Source of the DNA: Alloascoidea africana
Taxonomy: Eukaryota; Ascomycota; Alloascoideomycetes; Alloascoideales; Alloascoideaceae
Direction: 5' to 3'
DNA length: 64,000 nucleotides
NCBI GenBank assembly: GCA_030581615.1
Contig: JAKTTT010000001.1
Location: 186,001-250,000 of the forward strand
Positions 12,401 through 22,900 of the stretch are shown here, piece after piece. How positions within the stretch are numbered: the stretch's first letter is position 1; each line of letters opens with the position of its first letter. A model generated the notes under the pieces. That model worked only from the letters and a program-made list of their open reading frames with translations. It was not told the DNA's origin and ran no database searches. A program made the position numbers and the translations under genes.

Positions 12401-15400
12401 GCTAGTAGCCGCCATTACTTGAAGCATCAAAGGGGATGGATTCTCCCCCCTTAAAGTTCCCAACAATAAATGAATGATATCATGGCAACTGTTGGCAGGG
12501 TTTCATTGTGAAAAGCAGGTTCAAGACCTGGACTCAGAGAATTCGACCACTAGAAACAAGACAGATCTGGAGTAATTCTCACTGTAAATTTTTGGTTGCA
12601 TCCAATCTTGGTTTCCCCGATCCGTTATATTCAGGTTTGACATTTTGATGGCTGTAAACATTTATTTTTCCCATTCTTTTTTTTTTTTTTTGATGTCTCA
12701 GAGAATGCGCAGTCTCTAATTTTTTTCTTTTCTGATTCCCTAGTTAAATGTCACACGTAAGAGGCAGAGTAATGTCTGTTCCACCCTAGAGACCAGCTGA
12801 TCTTTGCCGTGACTTGAAAAGAATCGGATTTCCACGTCCACTTTTATTTGTTTCAAGAGAACCGTCAAAATAAACCAGATGATGATTTAGAACGAGTCAT
12901 AATTATATGTAACATCAAAAAAAAAGGACAGAATAGCCCTACCTTTCCACATACTAGCCAAAACCAACCACAGATCAAATTACGAGAAATGATAATTATC
13001 TATTGAGCGTTTGTTATAATACTTGCTTTATTTACGATTGAAAATGGAAGGGGCAAGGACTGAAATAGCTCTGCTCTGCTCGTCGGCTTCTTTGATTAGA
13101 CTTTCATCAATTGTTGCCTGTCTCAAGCAAAATAACTGCCGAACTGCAATGGTGACAAGTTTTCCTTGGAGTTCAAAGGCTCGGACTAAGGACGTTGACA
13201 CTTGGAGTCGGCCGATATATGATGGTTTCTGCTTCGCATATTTTCTGGGGCAAGATGGTCTCCACAAGGTGTACGTAAGATTCATGCTATATGTGCATCT
13301 ACTTGTCGAATTATAATTCCGATGCCATTCTCGAGATCTTTCCAGGCTTTTTTTCTTCTTCCTTTTTTTTGGTTCTGAAAACGATAGATTTCCATCCGAG
13401 TCCGGCAAATACAACACGGGATTGATACATTCTCGGTGTGATGCAACAGTAAGATGATGTCTGGCTATAGACGGAGGAGCTGTTCCTGCTTTGTCGCAAC
13501 ACTACTGACCCAAGATTTTGCACTAGACAGCGCTAAAAAACCAAAAGCCAAAATGTTTACTAAACAGTTTTAAGCAACCCTTGTTGATGTCTCTGTTCTA
13601 TTCAGAATTTTTTTACATAGTTTTAGGCTTGCCGTTTGCCCTAGATCTGGGGAGTTGGTGTGCCAACGGTTGGCCGTAGATAAACTACTACCGGGAGAAT
13701 CATGTTCAGCAGCTCGCAGCCGCGTTCATGTTAGAATCTGTGTTAGAAGCGTGTTTAACGCCAATTTACGAGCCATTTCATGAACAAGCACCCTTTCTTT
13801 ATCTGATTTCAAACTCTCCGAGACAATGATAATAATCATTCCCGGCCATGTGTGTACAAAATTTGTAAATTGGTGATGATCCTGTAACAGCTTCTCTCAG
13901 CGTTTGATCACAAGTTAATAACGTAAAAGAAAGAGAGAATGTGTACTGACTTTGACCCAAATTCTGGTCCATTTTAAGCAAGTTTTACCTTGAATCGCGA
14001 GATCTTTGTAATCCCAGCATCTACTTTTAAGATTCTAAAATAGAAAGTAGAACCCCTGGGACCGACTTCATTGCCTTTTTAGTTAGGAATAAAGAATTGT
14101 TCGGTGCGTTTTGTAAAATGTTTCCCTTCTCGGATTCCGATTTCCAACAAAACATCCCCAATGTCAATGTTTTAAGGAATGCACGTCATGTGTAGAGTCT
14201 GCCAACTTTGAGCATTAATAAGAAAACAAATATAATAACGGGTTCTGATAACGCAGACATGTCAACATAAAAATACTAGAATCAAAATAAATGGTCAACC
14301 GCGTCCGTGACTCAGATTTCCTAATCTTTTAAGATCGGTATGGAGTTATGAATGACCCTATCTCGCGTAGTTTGAGTTTTGCAAATATTTATTATTGCAC
14401 TTTTTTCTTTTATGACTACAAAACTCATCAGCTTGGCAGGGCTGATAGAGAAGAAATGCCTCTTTAAGGGAAAAAGAGTTCTGGAAATGGGCGGAATACC
14501 AGACCGCCCTTATAGAAAAAGTTTTCTCAAAGAATAAAACAATACATATTGTGCTGCCTTGAATAGGTTTCGGGGAAAGGCTGGGGCTTGAATTGATGGT
14601 CTTGCGATTCACATACCAAACCTCACAAAAAGTTCAAACTATTTGTCAAAAGTAGCCGCCACCAATGTTTGAACTTTCAAAATTATGTGATCAAATCAAA
14701 CTTTGTGTGTCGTGATGACATGTCTAATGACAACGATTATTCGTATAGATCGGGCTGGGTAAGAGTTTTACGCTCTTTCAATATCAAGCTAAATTATTAA
14801 ATCTCTAATTGTCGTTCTTTTTGTTCTTGTCTTGAAAAAATATATTTCAATATGTTTGTCCGTGAATAAAAGGAGATAGTTTTGGGCCGATAAGTATACC
14901 AATTCTCTGGTAATAGATAAGTCAAGACAATGGAAGAGAACTAAAGACTTACAGAATCTAGCCAGAATCTAGCCAGAGCATTTGCTCTTTTAGCTAATCA
15001 TACCTTTCACATTTGCCTTATTTTAGGAATCTCGATTCTGTATTCAGTTTGAATTCAAGTGCATTGCAGCTGTTATTATTGTTGTCTTTTCCTACAAGAA
15101 AGCAGAGATTATATATTATGGTGGTTCTGAAAACAGTAACCCATTTTTCCATTTGTAGATTGTGCTTTTCTCAAATGGCCATTTCCCAAAATGCATGAAA
15201 CGCAAAACCACCTGATCAGTGCTTCTCGCTTATTGACCGAGCTTCTTTTGTACAAGCAGGAAAGAGATGATCGGACCGGTTGGAATGGTCTCCAGCTCGT
15301 TCTCTAAAACCTCTTGTGTTCAACTAGAAAAAAAACTAATTAGGGTCCGTAAAGGGTTGTTAGATTATAGACTTTGGGTGATGGACATTAGTTTTTGCTT

Positions 15401-18118
15401 TATCAGAAATCTACACTTTTATCTAATTAAGTTTGTCTGTCAAAGTTCAGATGATAAGCTTCTGTACCTTGAGGTTGGTGGCGCATACATTTTATATTTA
15501 TCATTTGAACGTTTTTGTAGATCATCATAGATCATGGCAGAGTAAATATTCATTTTTCTAAACTTTATTATGCTTCCAACAGAAGCCTCTTTGCTTGTCA
15601 TGTCTGTCGGTGCCTATCAACCTTCTGCGAACATGGCGCAAGTTCTTTTAAACCTCAACGAGATGATGGATCATCAAAAAGTCAGCGGTTTCCTATTTTT
15701 GGCAAACCTAGACGATACAGAAAACGTGCAGACTAATCTTGATCCAGTTGAACAGGAGCTCTCGGAGTAAACATAAACCATGCTCTCGTAAATAAATCAA
15801 GATGCAGGAGGAGGTTAGAGAAATGATAATGGGCTCTTCTTTTTCTATATACACAACTGCGACAATGCACGCTTCCCCACACCGGCCAACAGGAAAGGGG
15901 AATGAAGATGACCAAGTCCAGCAGCCGTGAACATCTAATTATTCTGTTCAGGTTGAGTTTTTGACTTGATAGAATGTTTATTGTTAACAGTTTCAGGTGT
16001 TACAACGACAGAACCCTTTATGTACTCTCAAATCTCGGCTCTCTTTTGTATTCTAGTCGTGTTGAACGCTCAAAGTGAAGGAGAATGCACAATATTCAAT
16101 GATAGCTGTTTTGGATTTCCCCTCTATCCAAAAAGGAAACATGATCGTCAGCAGAGCAAATGTCAAGCTCAATCAAAGTCCCGATAGCTTCAACCTCCTT
16201 ATAGTGTATAATTCCAGAATCTTCTTCAAGATTATGACAGCCAAGCGGGTATAGTTAGAGTCAAAACTAATGTCAAGACTAGTATAGATCTGGCTAATTT
16301 GAAGGTGGCAATCTGTAGATTCTGTAATGCATCAAGATTGAAATACTAACAAATATCCTCGGATGTTAGTATTTAACATAGCTTCAAGATTGTTTACCAA
16401 CCTAAAGATAACATTAACTAGATTACCATTCAAGTAATAGAGTTGAACATGTATTGAAAATGAATCCTTGTGGAAAGTCGATCTGAGTTAGTGATAGAAC
16501 AAAGAACAGTCTTGATATCAAGTACATTAATCAAATCTAGACGGAAACTGAATTCAAATCTTTGCCTTTGACAATTCATTCGAGCACTACAGTTAGCATC
16601 TCTGGGAAAATAAAAGCCTATGAGATGTTGGAATGTGTTTGAGTATCCCCTTTTCCATCCACCAGTATTTCTTAATAATCTCAGTTACTCAGCCACTTCA
16701 TAATATTGTTCAACCGTTTTTTAAATTTGACATCCTCAGGGTCATAATTAGTTTTTTTACATAGAAGAGCAATCTGTGGAAAGAAATCTGACTTGTTCCA
16801 ACGTTAGCTTATTCATTTGATGAGATTCCAAATATTTACCAAAAAGTTTTGGTGCGTTATGCCAGGGATGTCACCAGAAAACCAGTGAGCATTAAAAATC
16901 GACTTTCTTGTTTAGGCCAACTGTCTTCTACATCCAGCTGGGCCTTTGTACATTGAATCATGAAATAACGCATCAACTAATCACTAGTAAAAAAATGAAC
17001 ATCTTACTTTGAAGTTCTTCAAGGATTATATGAGTAAATATTCTGGCAATTCAATTATATACTCTCAAAAAGCATGCTATACACTCTGGGACAGAATCCA
17101 CTAGAAGGTTATACGAATGTCATTGTTTACGATCTTTTTACTCTCTTAACTTACTACGTTTTAGTTTTTTAATGATGGCGCTTCCCTAACAAGACGGCCA
17201 GCCAGAGAATTTCCCAAAAGGTAAATAATAAGAATCTCTAAAAAATTGAACTTGAACCAGTATTTCAATTTCATCAACAAAAATTAGAAATCCACACAAT
17301 TTTTGTAACAGGGGAACTTACTAATTTAGTTTAGCAGTTATACATAGCAGAGTTACATGACGGAACATCAATATAACGATAAAATCTTACAGGAGAAATC
17401 TGAGCCTTTCATTGAAACTAGATAGCTGGTTAAAAAGGCCGCTTTGCTGGGCCACGACCATTAACCCAAGGGTTCAAAGAAGAACCTTCTTGCTTTCTAT
17501 ACTGTTTTTTAAGCTTCTTCCAAAGAGCCTTATCTAGTTATTAAGATACGGATGTTTCTGCCCCTCGGCATTTCCGTAGAACCCGGCAACAAGCCAAGGA
17601 ATTCCTCTATATAAATAGCCTAGTTTTTATGCAGTAATAGAGGAATCATCAAGGAAGTGTGTGATTTGTGAATCTATAGCCTTCCGACCCCTTACACTAG
17701 TCTTTTGAACCAATTAACTTGATTTTCTAACTCCGATCTAAGCAGCTACTCCCACTCAGATTGGCTATCGAAATGATTGTTTTCTCTTAGTTTATCAGGG
17801 GCCATAGATTAACCGTCACTTTTACCTATATTGATTTACTAGGAATTGAATCAGATAAGCAATGTAGATGATGTGAAGATTATGAGAACAGAAATAAACA
17901 AAAGAGTTAGTCTCGAAGCACTTGTCTTCTCGATTAGACAAGAAACTATCAAGTTTTTATAGTGTGCATGTGACAGGATAACCTTAATTCTAATATCCAC
18001 AGAAAATAAAACCATATTGTAGACAGAATTTGATAGACAAGTCAAATGAATAAAGAATTTAAATTGGAGACAATTTAGTCAATGACTAAAAGTTCAAATT
18101 TTTAAAGATAAAAATTCA
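9429..18118. other. 8.7-kb gene desert upstream of the GATA factor
   Basis: No gene was recognised in 8.7 kb, whereas 18.7-39 kb is nearly all coding. The first about 0.6 kb is GC-rich with GAGCA and GCGTTT repeats (about 9450-9720). The rest is AT-rich with scattered homopolymers. Frames of 60-149 codons occur on both strands without known domains. Two stretches look somewhat protein-like but unidentified: minus strand about 13031-13510, and plus strand about 15570-15770, where a CAACAG acceptor-like site precedes the frame. Candidate explanations are an extended regulatory region, a centromere, decayed genes or mobile elements, or multi-exon genes that cannot be assembled by eye. Confidence 0.5.
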
Positions 18119-18217
18119 CTCCCGGTGGCCCAGTTGGCTAAGGCGCGAGACTGTAATGGTTCTCTCTTGAGGAGTTTAGTAATCTTGAGATCGGGTGTTC
18201 GACTCACCCCCGGGAGA
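18119..18217 (+). tRNA. tRNA-Tyr(GUA) with intron
   Basis: A complete nuclear tRNA gene. The acceptor stem CTCCCGG (18119-18125) pairs with CCGGGAG (18210-18216), with discriminator A at 18217. The A box lies around TGGCCCAGTTGG and the B box is GTGTTCGACTC. Anticodon GTA is at 18153-18155 in loop CTGTAA. A 25-nt intron (about 18157-18181) follows position 37, as is usual for eukaryotic tRNA-Tyr. The exons closely match the S. cerevisiae tRNA-Tyr pattern (AAGGCGC.AGACTGTAA / ATCTTGAGATCGGG). A TTTTTT run at 18218-18223 is the Pol III terminator. Confidence 0.97.
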
Positions 18218-18223
18218 TTTTTT
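18218..18223 (+). terminator. Pol III T-run terminator of tRNA-Tyr
   Basis: Six T residues immediately follow the discriminator base of tRNA-Tyr. Confidence 0.9.
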
Positions 18224-18707
18224 GGCCTCTCTTTTTGCTGAACAATTGTTAATTGACAAGCTTCAACATTCCAAAGTTCGAAAACAATCTCTTTCATACC
18301 TTTTTGTAAGTCCTACATAACCTACAGCTTCAAGCATCAACTTTAGATCTAGACACAAACAATATGGAGATCTATGTATTAGGCTCTTCTATGAAACACT
18401 ATGACATTCATATGGTGGTAGAACTACTCATAGCATTCATTGAGTTGTGGTTATACTAAACGCGCATTACTTTAATCACTTGATTGTTAGCTTGTTCTCT
18501 TAACATTTAAGCGTGGCCTTACGATTCCTTAGAATTATTAATTCCATGCCATGCACAACAATAAGATACCAGGCCAAAGAATACGCTCACTTTCTACAGC
18601 ATATCTGAAATATGGACATTAGACCTCTCTATTACTTTGTTTGATATTCTCACTACTTAATGGACGAGCACCTTAACATAGCAATTTGCAACATAAAAAA
18701 CCTGTCA
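18224..18707. other. Intergenic spacer between tRNA-Tyr and SDS22
   Basis: About 480 bp of AT-rich sequence 3' of SDS22. No gene or repeat was recognised. Confidence 0.7.
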
Positions 18708-19820
18708 CTATACCCTTATGTAATTCGCATCAATCTTTGCCAGACTTTTACCAAAACAAAGTCTGATCTTGTTTCTATAAAGAACAGGGTTCTGGGTCTG
18801 GATTGGGTTCCCCTCAAAGTATACCGTTTCCATCACTGGACACCACTTTCCAAGCTCATCGCGGATATTGTCGAATGATGCAATTTTGTTGTAGCTGGCC
18901 CAAAAGTCGGTCAAGTTTTTAAGATGGCGGATATGAGAAATCTCCTCAATGGGATTATTGGAGATGTCAATGATTGTGAGCTTGGGGTTGTTTTCAAGAC
19001 CCTCGAGACTCGTCAGACCATTGTGGGTAATGTAGAGTTCCTCAAGATTTTCAAGCTCTTCGAGACCCTTTAATGAACGAATTCGATTTGACTGGATTGA
19101 GAGGACACGCAGCTTACGAAGCTTAGAGAGCCCAGAGAGTGACGTGATCTTGTTCTTCCCCAGCCATAGCTCCTCCAGATTCTGCAATTCGTCGAGACCA
19201 GAAATTGTGCGGATGCGGTTCGCCCCAAGCTCGAGGTACGTAAGCTTATGGAAGGTGTCGAGACTCTCGATGACCTCGATACGGTTTTGCACAAAATAAA
19301 GCTTCTCAAGGTTAACAAGCCGATCAATGTTTTTAATATGTTTGATTTTGTTGAAGCTGAGATCTAGAGACTTGAGATTTGTGAGCTCGTTCACATGGTG
19401 GGAAATGTGCTTGATTAGATTGTCGTAGAGGTCAAGCTCTTCAAGCGTATCACTAACGTTTTTGAACTCGTTCAAAGATGAGATGAGATTCTGGCGCAGG
19501 AAGAGCGCACGCAAATTCGTGAAACGGGCCAGGTCAAGATCCTCCATAGAACGGATCTTGAGATGGATCAGCTCAATCTCTTCTGTGTCATCCTCCATGT
19601 CTTCCAAAAGATCTGCATCTGCATCTATGAGGTCGGGGTTTTCGTCTTCAATACGCTCTATAGGTATGCCCTTGCCTTGAACCTCTTGGGATGGATCGTA
19701 CTGTTTTTCCTCCTCATGATCCTCGTCCTCTGAATCACTTGCTGTACGATACTCATCGTCACTCTCATTTTTATGCTTATTCTCGAGCTCGAGCTCCTTT
19801 ATCTTCTGTTCTACTGACAT
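18708..19820 (-). CDS. SDS22: SDS22, leucine-rich-repeat regulator of protein phosphatase 1
   Basis: A 370-aa LRR protein that binds PP1 (Glc7) and is needed for its biogenesis and its nuclear and mitotic function. After an acidic N-terminus (residues about 20-85) come about eleven tandem 22-residue SDS22-type LRRs of the form NLxxLxLxxNxIxxIxxL. Examples are LDLYDNLIKHI, LDLSFNKIKHI, LWLGKNKITSL and LYITHNGLTSL. An LRR-cap end follows (GNPIQTQNPVLYRNKI). Length matches the family (338-370 aa). I start at MSVEQKIKEL (ATG 19820). An in-frame upstream ATG at 19913 would add a His/Pro-rich segment overlapping the stop of the next gene and is unlikely. Confidence 0.95.
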   Translation of the reverse strand: MSVEQKIKELELENKHKNESDDEYRTASDSEDEDHEEEKQYDPSQEVQGKGIPIERIEDENPDLIDADADLLEDMEDDTEEIELIHLKIRSMEDLDLARFTNLRALFLRQNLISSLNEFKNVSDTLEELDLYDNLIKHISHHVNELTNLKSLDLSFNKIKHIKNIDRLVNLEKLYFVQNRIEVIESLDTFHKLTYLELGANRIRTISGLDELQNLEELWLGKNKITSLSGLSKLRKLRVLSIQSNRIRSLKGLEELENLEELYITHNGLTSLEGLENNPKLTIIDISNNPIEEISHIRHLKNLTDFWASYNKIASFDNIRDELGKWCPVMETVYFEGNPIQTQNPVLYRNKIRLCFGKSLAKIDANYIRV

Positions 19821-19905
19821 TGTGACTCTAGGAAGATGATGGAGTGGAAAGAAGGTGGGTGGGTGTGGGTGAGTATTATTAACATGAATTAAACTAAAGA
19901 CATTA

Positions 19906-22900
19906 TTAACCATAATTATTGTACCTACTTCCGCTTCTGCTGTTCAGTTCCTTAGCATAGTTCTGCTTAAACAATATCTCCAGACTTTCATGAGAAGGCC
20001 TTAGTGAGTCCGGGATAACCTTGCTATGGATACGTAGACATTTTTGAAGTGCCATTGCCAAGCGCCGAAAGTTGGCTTGTAAACTTTCAATCTGCTTGCT
20101 TGAATAGATGCTTTTGAAAGATGGGTCTTCCAGAAAAGCACGGTACTGTCGGACGCCGCCATTAACCGGCGAATCGATTGTACCAGTGAGATTCCGGCTC
20201 AGTTCTGTAATGAGGGAAGCATTTGTTAGGGCGCCGGCTGTCGACTTGAAGGCGTTTTGCAGAGTCACCAATTCGTTGACCTTTTGCACAATGGAGTTGA
20301 TTGCATTTTCAAGAGGTGACCTTTTTATAGTGGTAACAGCCTTAATCTCAGATCTGTTCATGATTGTAGGAAACATGAGAAAAGTCTCGTACGTCGTATC
20401 CTCAACCCATAAATCAACAACGCTTGTACTTCCAGGTAGCGGTCGCGTAAAAGTAAAATATTTGAGCTGTTGCTGACTGACAAACTTTTGGGCACCTTTA
20501 GTCGTGTGCTTCAGGGTGTAAACCGGTCCAAAAATGTCTATCGTGGGCGTAACCGCACTGACAAACAGATAAAGACCATCAACTTTGTCCCAATCTTCTT
20601 CATCATAGTTGCTTATGATCTTGGCGCCTGGGTGAAGTCTTTGTAAGCGGTCGTGGATTGAGACAAGTCTCTCGAATGGTAGCCCTTCAAAGATGAACTG
20701 TCTATTTCTCAAAGAGCGTGGAAATCCATTTCCGATGTAAACTACTCTGAAGAACGTGGGATCTGGGAGTTCGGCCGTTTCCACCATCTCATAGAGGTTG
20801 GCTATTTCCTTTGTTGTGTTTGCCAATTTGACCAGTTCAAACGAAATGGTCTCGTAGGCTGTTGCCAATTCTTTATGGACGGCAATGGCCTTTGTGTAAC
20901 ACTTTCCCCTTGTAAAGTAAGTCGCCATTAGCTTCAGCAAATTCTCTTTCCGCTGAAAGGCAGTCTGCTGCGGGAACGGTGGGCTTTCCAATGCCGGCAA
21001 GATAGTGTCAAACGACCACTCAAACGTCTGTGCCAGTAGCTCGAGAGCCAATGCGGCCTGAGTGTAGCCCGTCTTTCGAGCAAGATTCTCTTCAACAAGT
21101 TCATGGATGTAGCTTGTAAAGAGGCTGGACGAGCTCTCGCTGTACATAAAGAACCCCAACATGTTCAACTTGTGAAATATTATGTCGTCTCTGAACCTGT
21201 GATCATGCTGTGGAACATTGTAGAGATCGTTCAACACGTCTAGGAACTCGTCAAAAACGTTGATGACGGCCTTGAGCTGAGCATAAGCCTCGTCTTCTGG
21301 GTCAAGCTTAGCAACCTCCCTCTTAAGCTTCACTATGAACTTGTCCTTTTCGAATTGCTCTGGTAGAACTCTTCTCTTGCTGTACAACTTTTCAAGTGCA
21401 AGAAGACAGTCTCGTTCGATTTCAACCAAACTCTCGCTTAGTGTCCATTCCGAGATAATCATAGACCAAAGAATGTCTACTCCACACTGTTGGATCTTGG
21501 CATGACGTTGGACACAGAGGGCAAGAACTCTGCCAATGATGGTCTTCTCACTACCAGTACCAAATTCTATCTGGAATCCACCAAAGTGGTCAATTTGGAA
21601 TCGATGTCGATCTTCCTCAAATGGCTCCCAACTGAGGGAGTCCCAGGCCTTTTTCAACAAGGTAGCGATTCTTGCCCGTATATCGCCGTTAGTGAGTCTC
21701 CAAACCGCTTTCCGGCTGAGCTCATCTAGTAGCTCAACCTGAATCTCATAAGTTGAACCACAAATTAGGAGGTTATTGAGGTAGTTGAACCATAATGGTG
21801 TTTCAAATTGTTCTACTTGATCTGCCTCAACAATGTGTTTGGCAATCATTATGGGGTAAAGCACCTCAAGGCTTGTCACGACGGATTCAACTAGAGAAAC
21901 ATAAAAGCTGATCCAATGGCGAGGAAAGAAGCGTGATTTTAGCAGGACAAAGCCAGCCTTTAGAATCAGCTTTATCATACTTTTGTCCAGTTGGGCTTGC
22001 AAGATATCTTGTGCAGACGACGAATTTGAATCCATTGTCTCATGAATGAATTGAAGAACTCCAATCATGAGAGATCCCAACTCAATCATAAGCTCATTGA
22101 ATGACTCCTCGTTAACCGAAGAATCCAGAGGGAACGAGGTAAAAGGATAGTTAACAGGGAACAAGTCTGTATAGGTCCGTCTCTTTGTGTTGTAGAAAAG
22201 ATTTCCAACCCCTGGTATTGCGAATTTGGAATCCATCTGAAGAATCAAGGCCGCCAGCTTTGGCACATAGGAGAGTAACTTACTGAACACCTCGGGAGAA
22301 GACGATACCAACTCCGGATACCGCGTGAGCTGGGAAAACAGCTTCATTGTAATTGTGCTAGAAAGTCGTACCTCCTCAACATCATCAGCCAGAACCAATT
22401 CGTCTTGATTCATAGCCTGCTCTCTAACGACCCGCTCATACACATTGACAATCTCTTCAAGGATTGAGAGGCTCAGGGTTTGCCTGCATTCAGGCTGCTC
22501 AAAAAGCCAACAGTCTGCTAGCTTTTGGACCATCAGCAACTTTGCTGTAATGAGTTTTTTTTTCTTGTATCTCAGATCCAAGTTGGCATTAGTACGGAAC
22601 AAGAGCGAAACCACAATTTCCAAAATTTTCTCATTTGGGAGAATTGCTTGAAGGCATTCAACAAAATCATAGAGCTGGTCAATAAGGTTGATTTGGTCTC
22701 CAACAACAGCAACATCTGAAGTGGGCATAGATAAAAACTGCGAAAGCCTTTCGACAGTCATGAAGATAGAATCTTTTAGTGGTCGATTTGAAGGATCTGA
22801 ATTCGAAACACATTTAATCACAAGAAGAATTAGTAATGAAAAGATACGGCAAAAGGCTCTCCCACTTCTTGACCGATCTGTAGTTAACCTTGAAGCTTGC

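Noticed and set aside
12515-12530. Possible tRNA B box (GGTTCAAGACC)
   Set aside because: No acceptor stem, no properly spaced A box and no cloverleaf.
19821-19913. Longer SDS22 starting at ATG 19913
   Set aside because: The extension is His/Pro-rich, overlaps the stop of DCK1 and is absent from the family.
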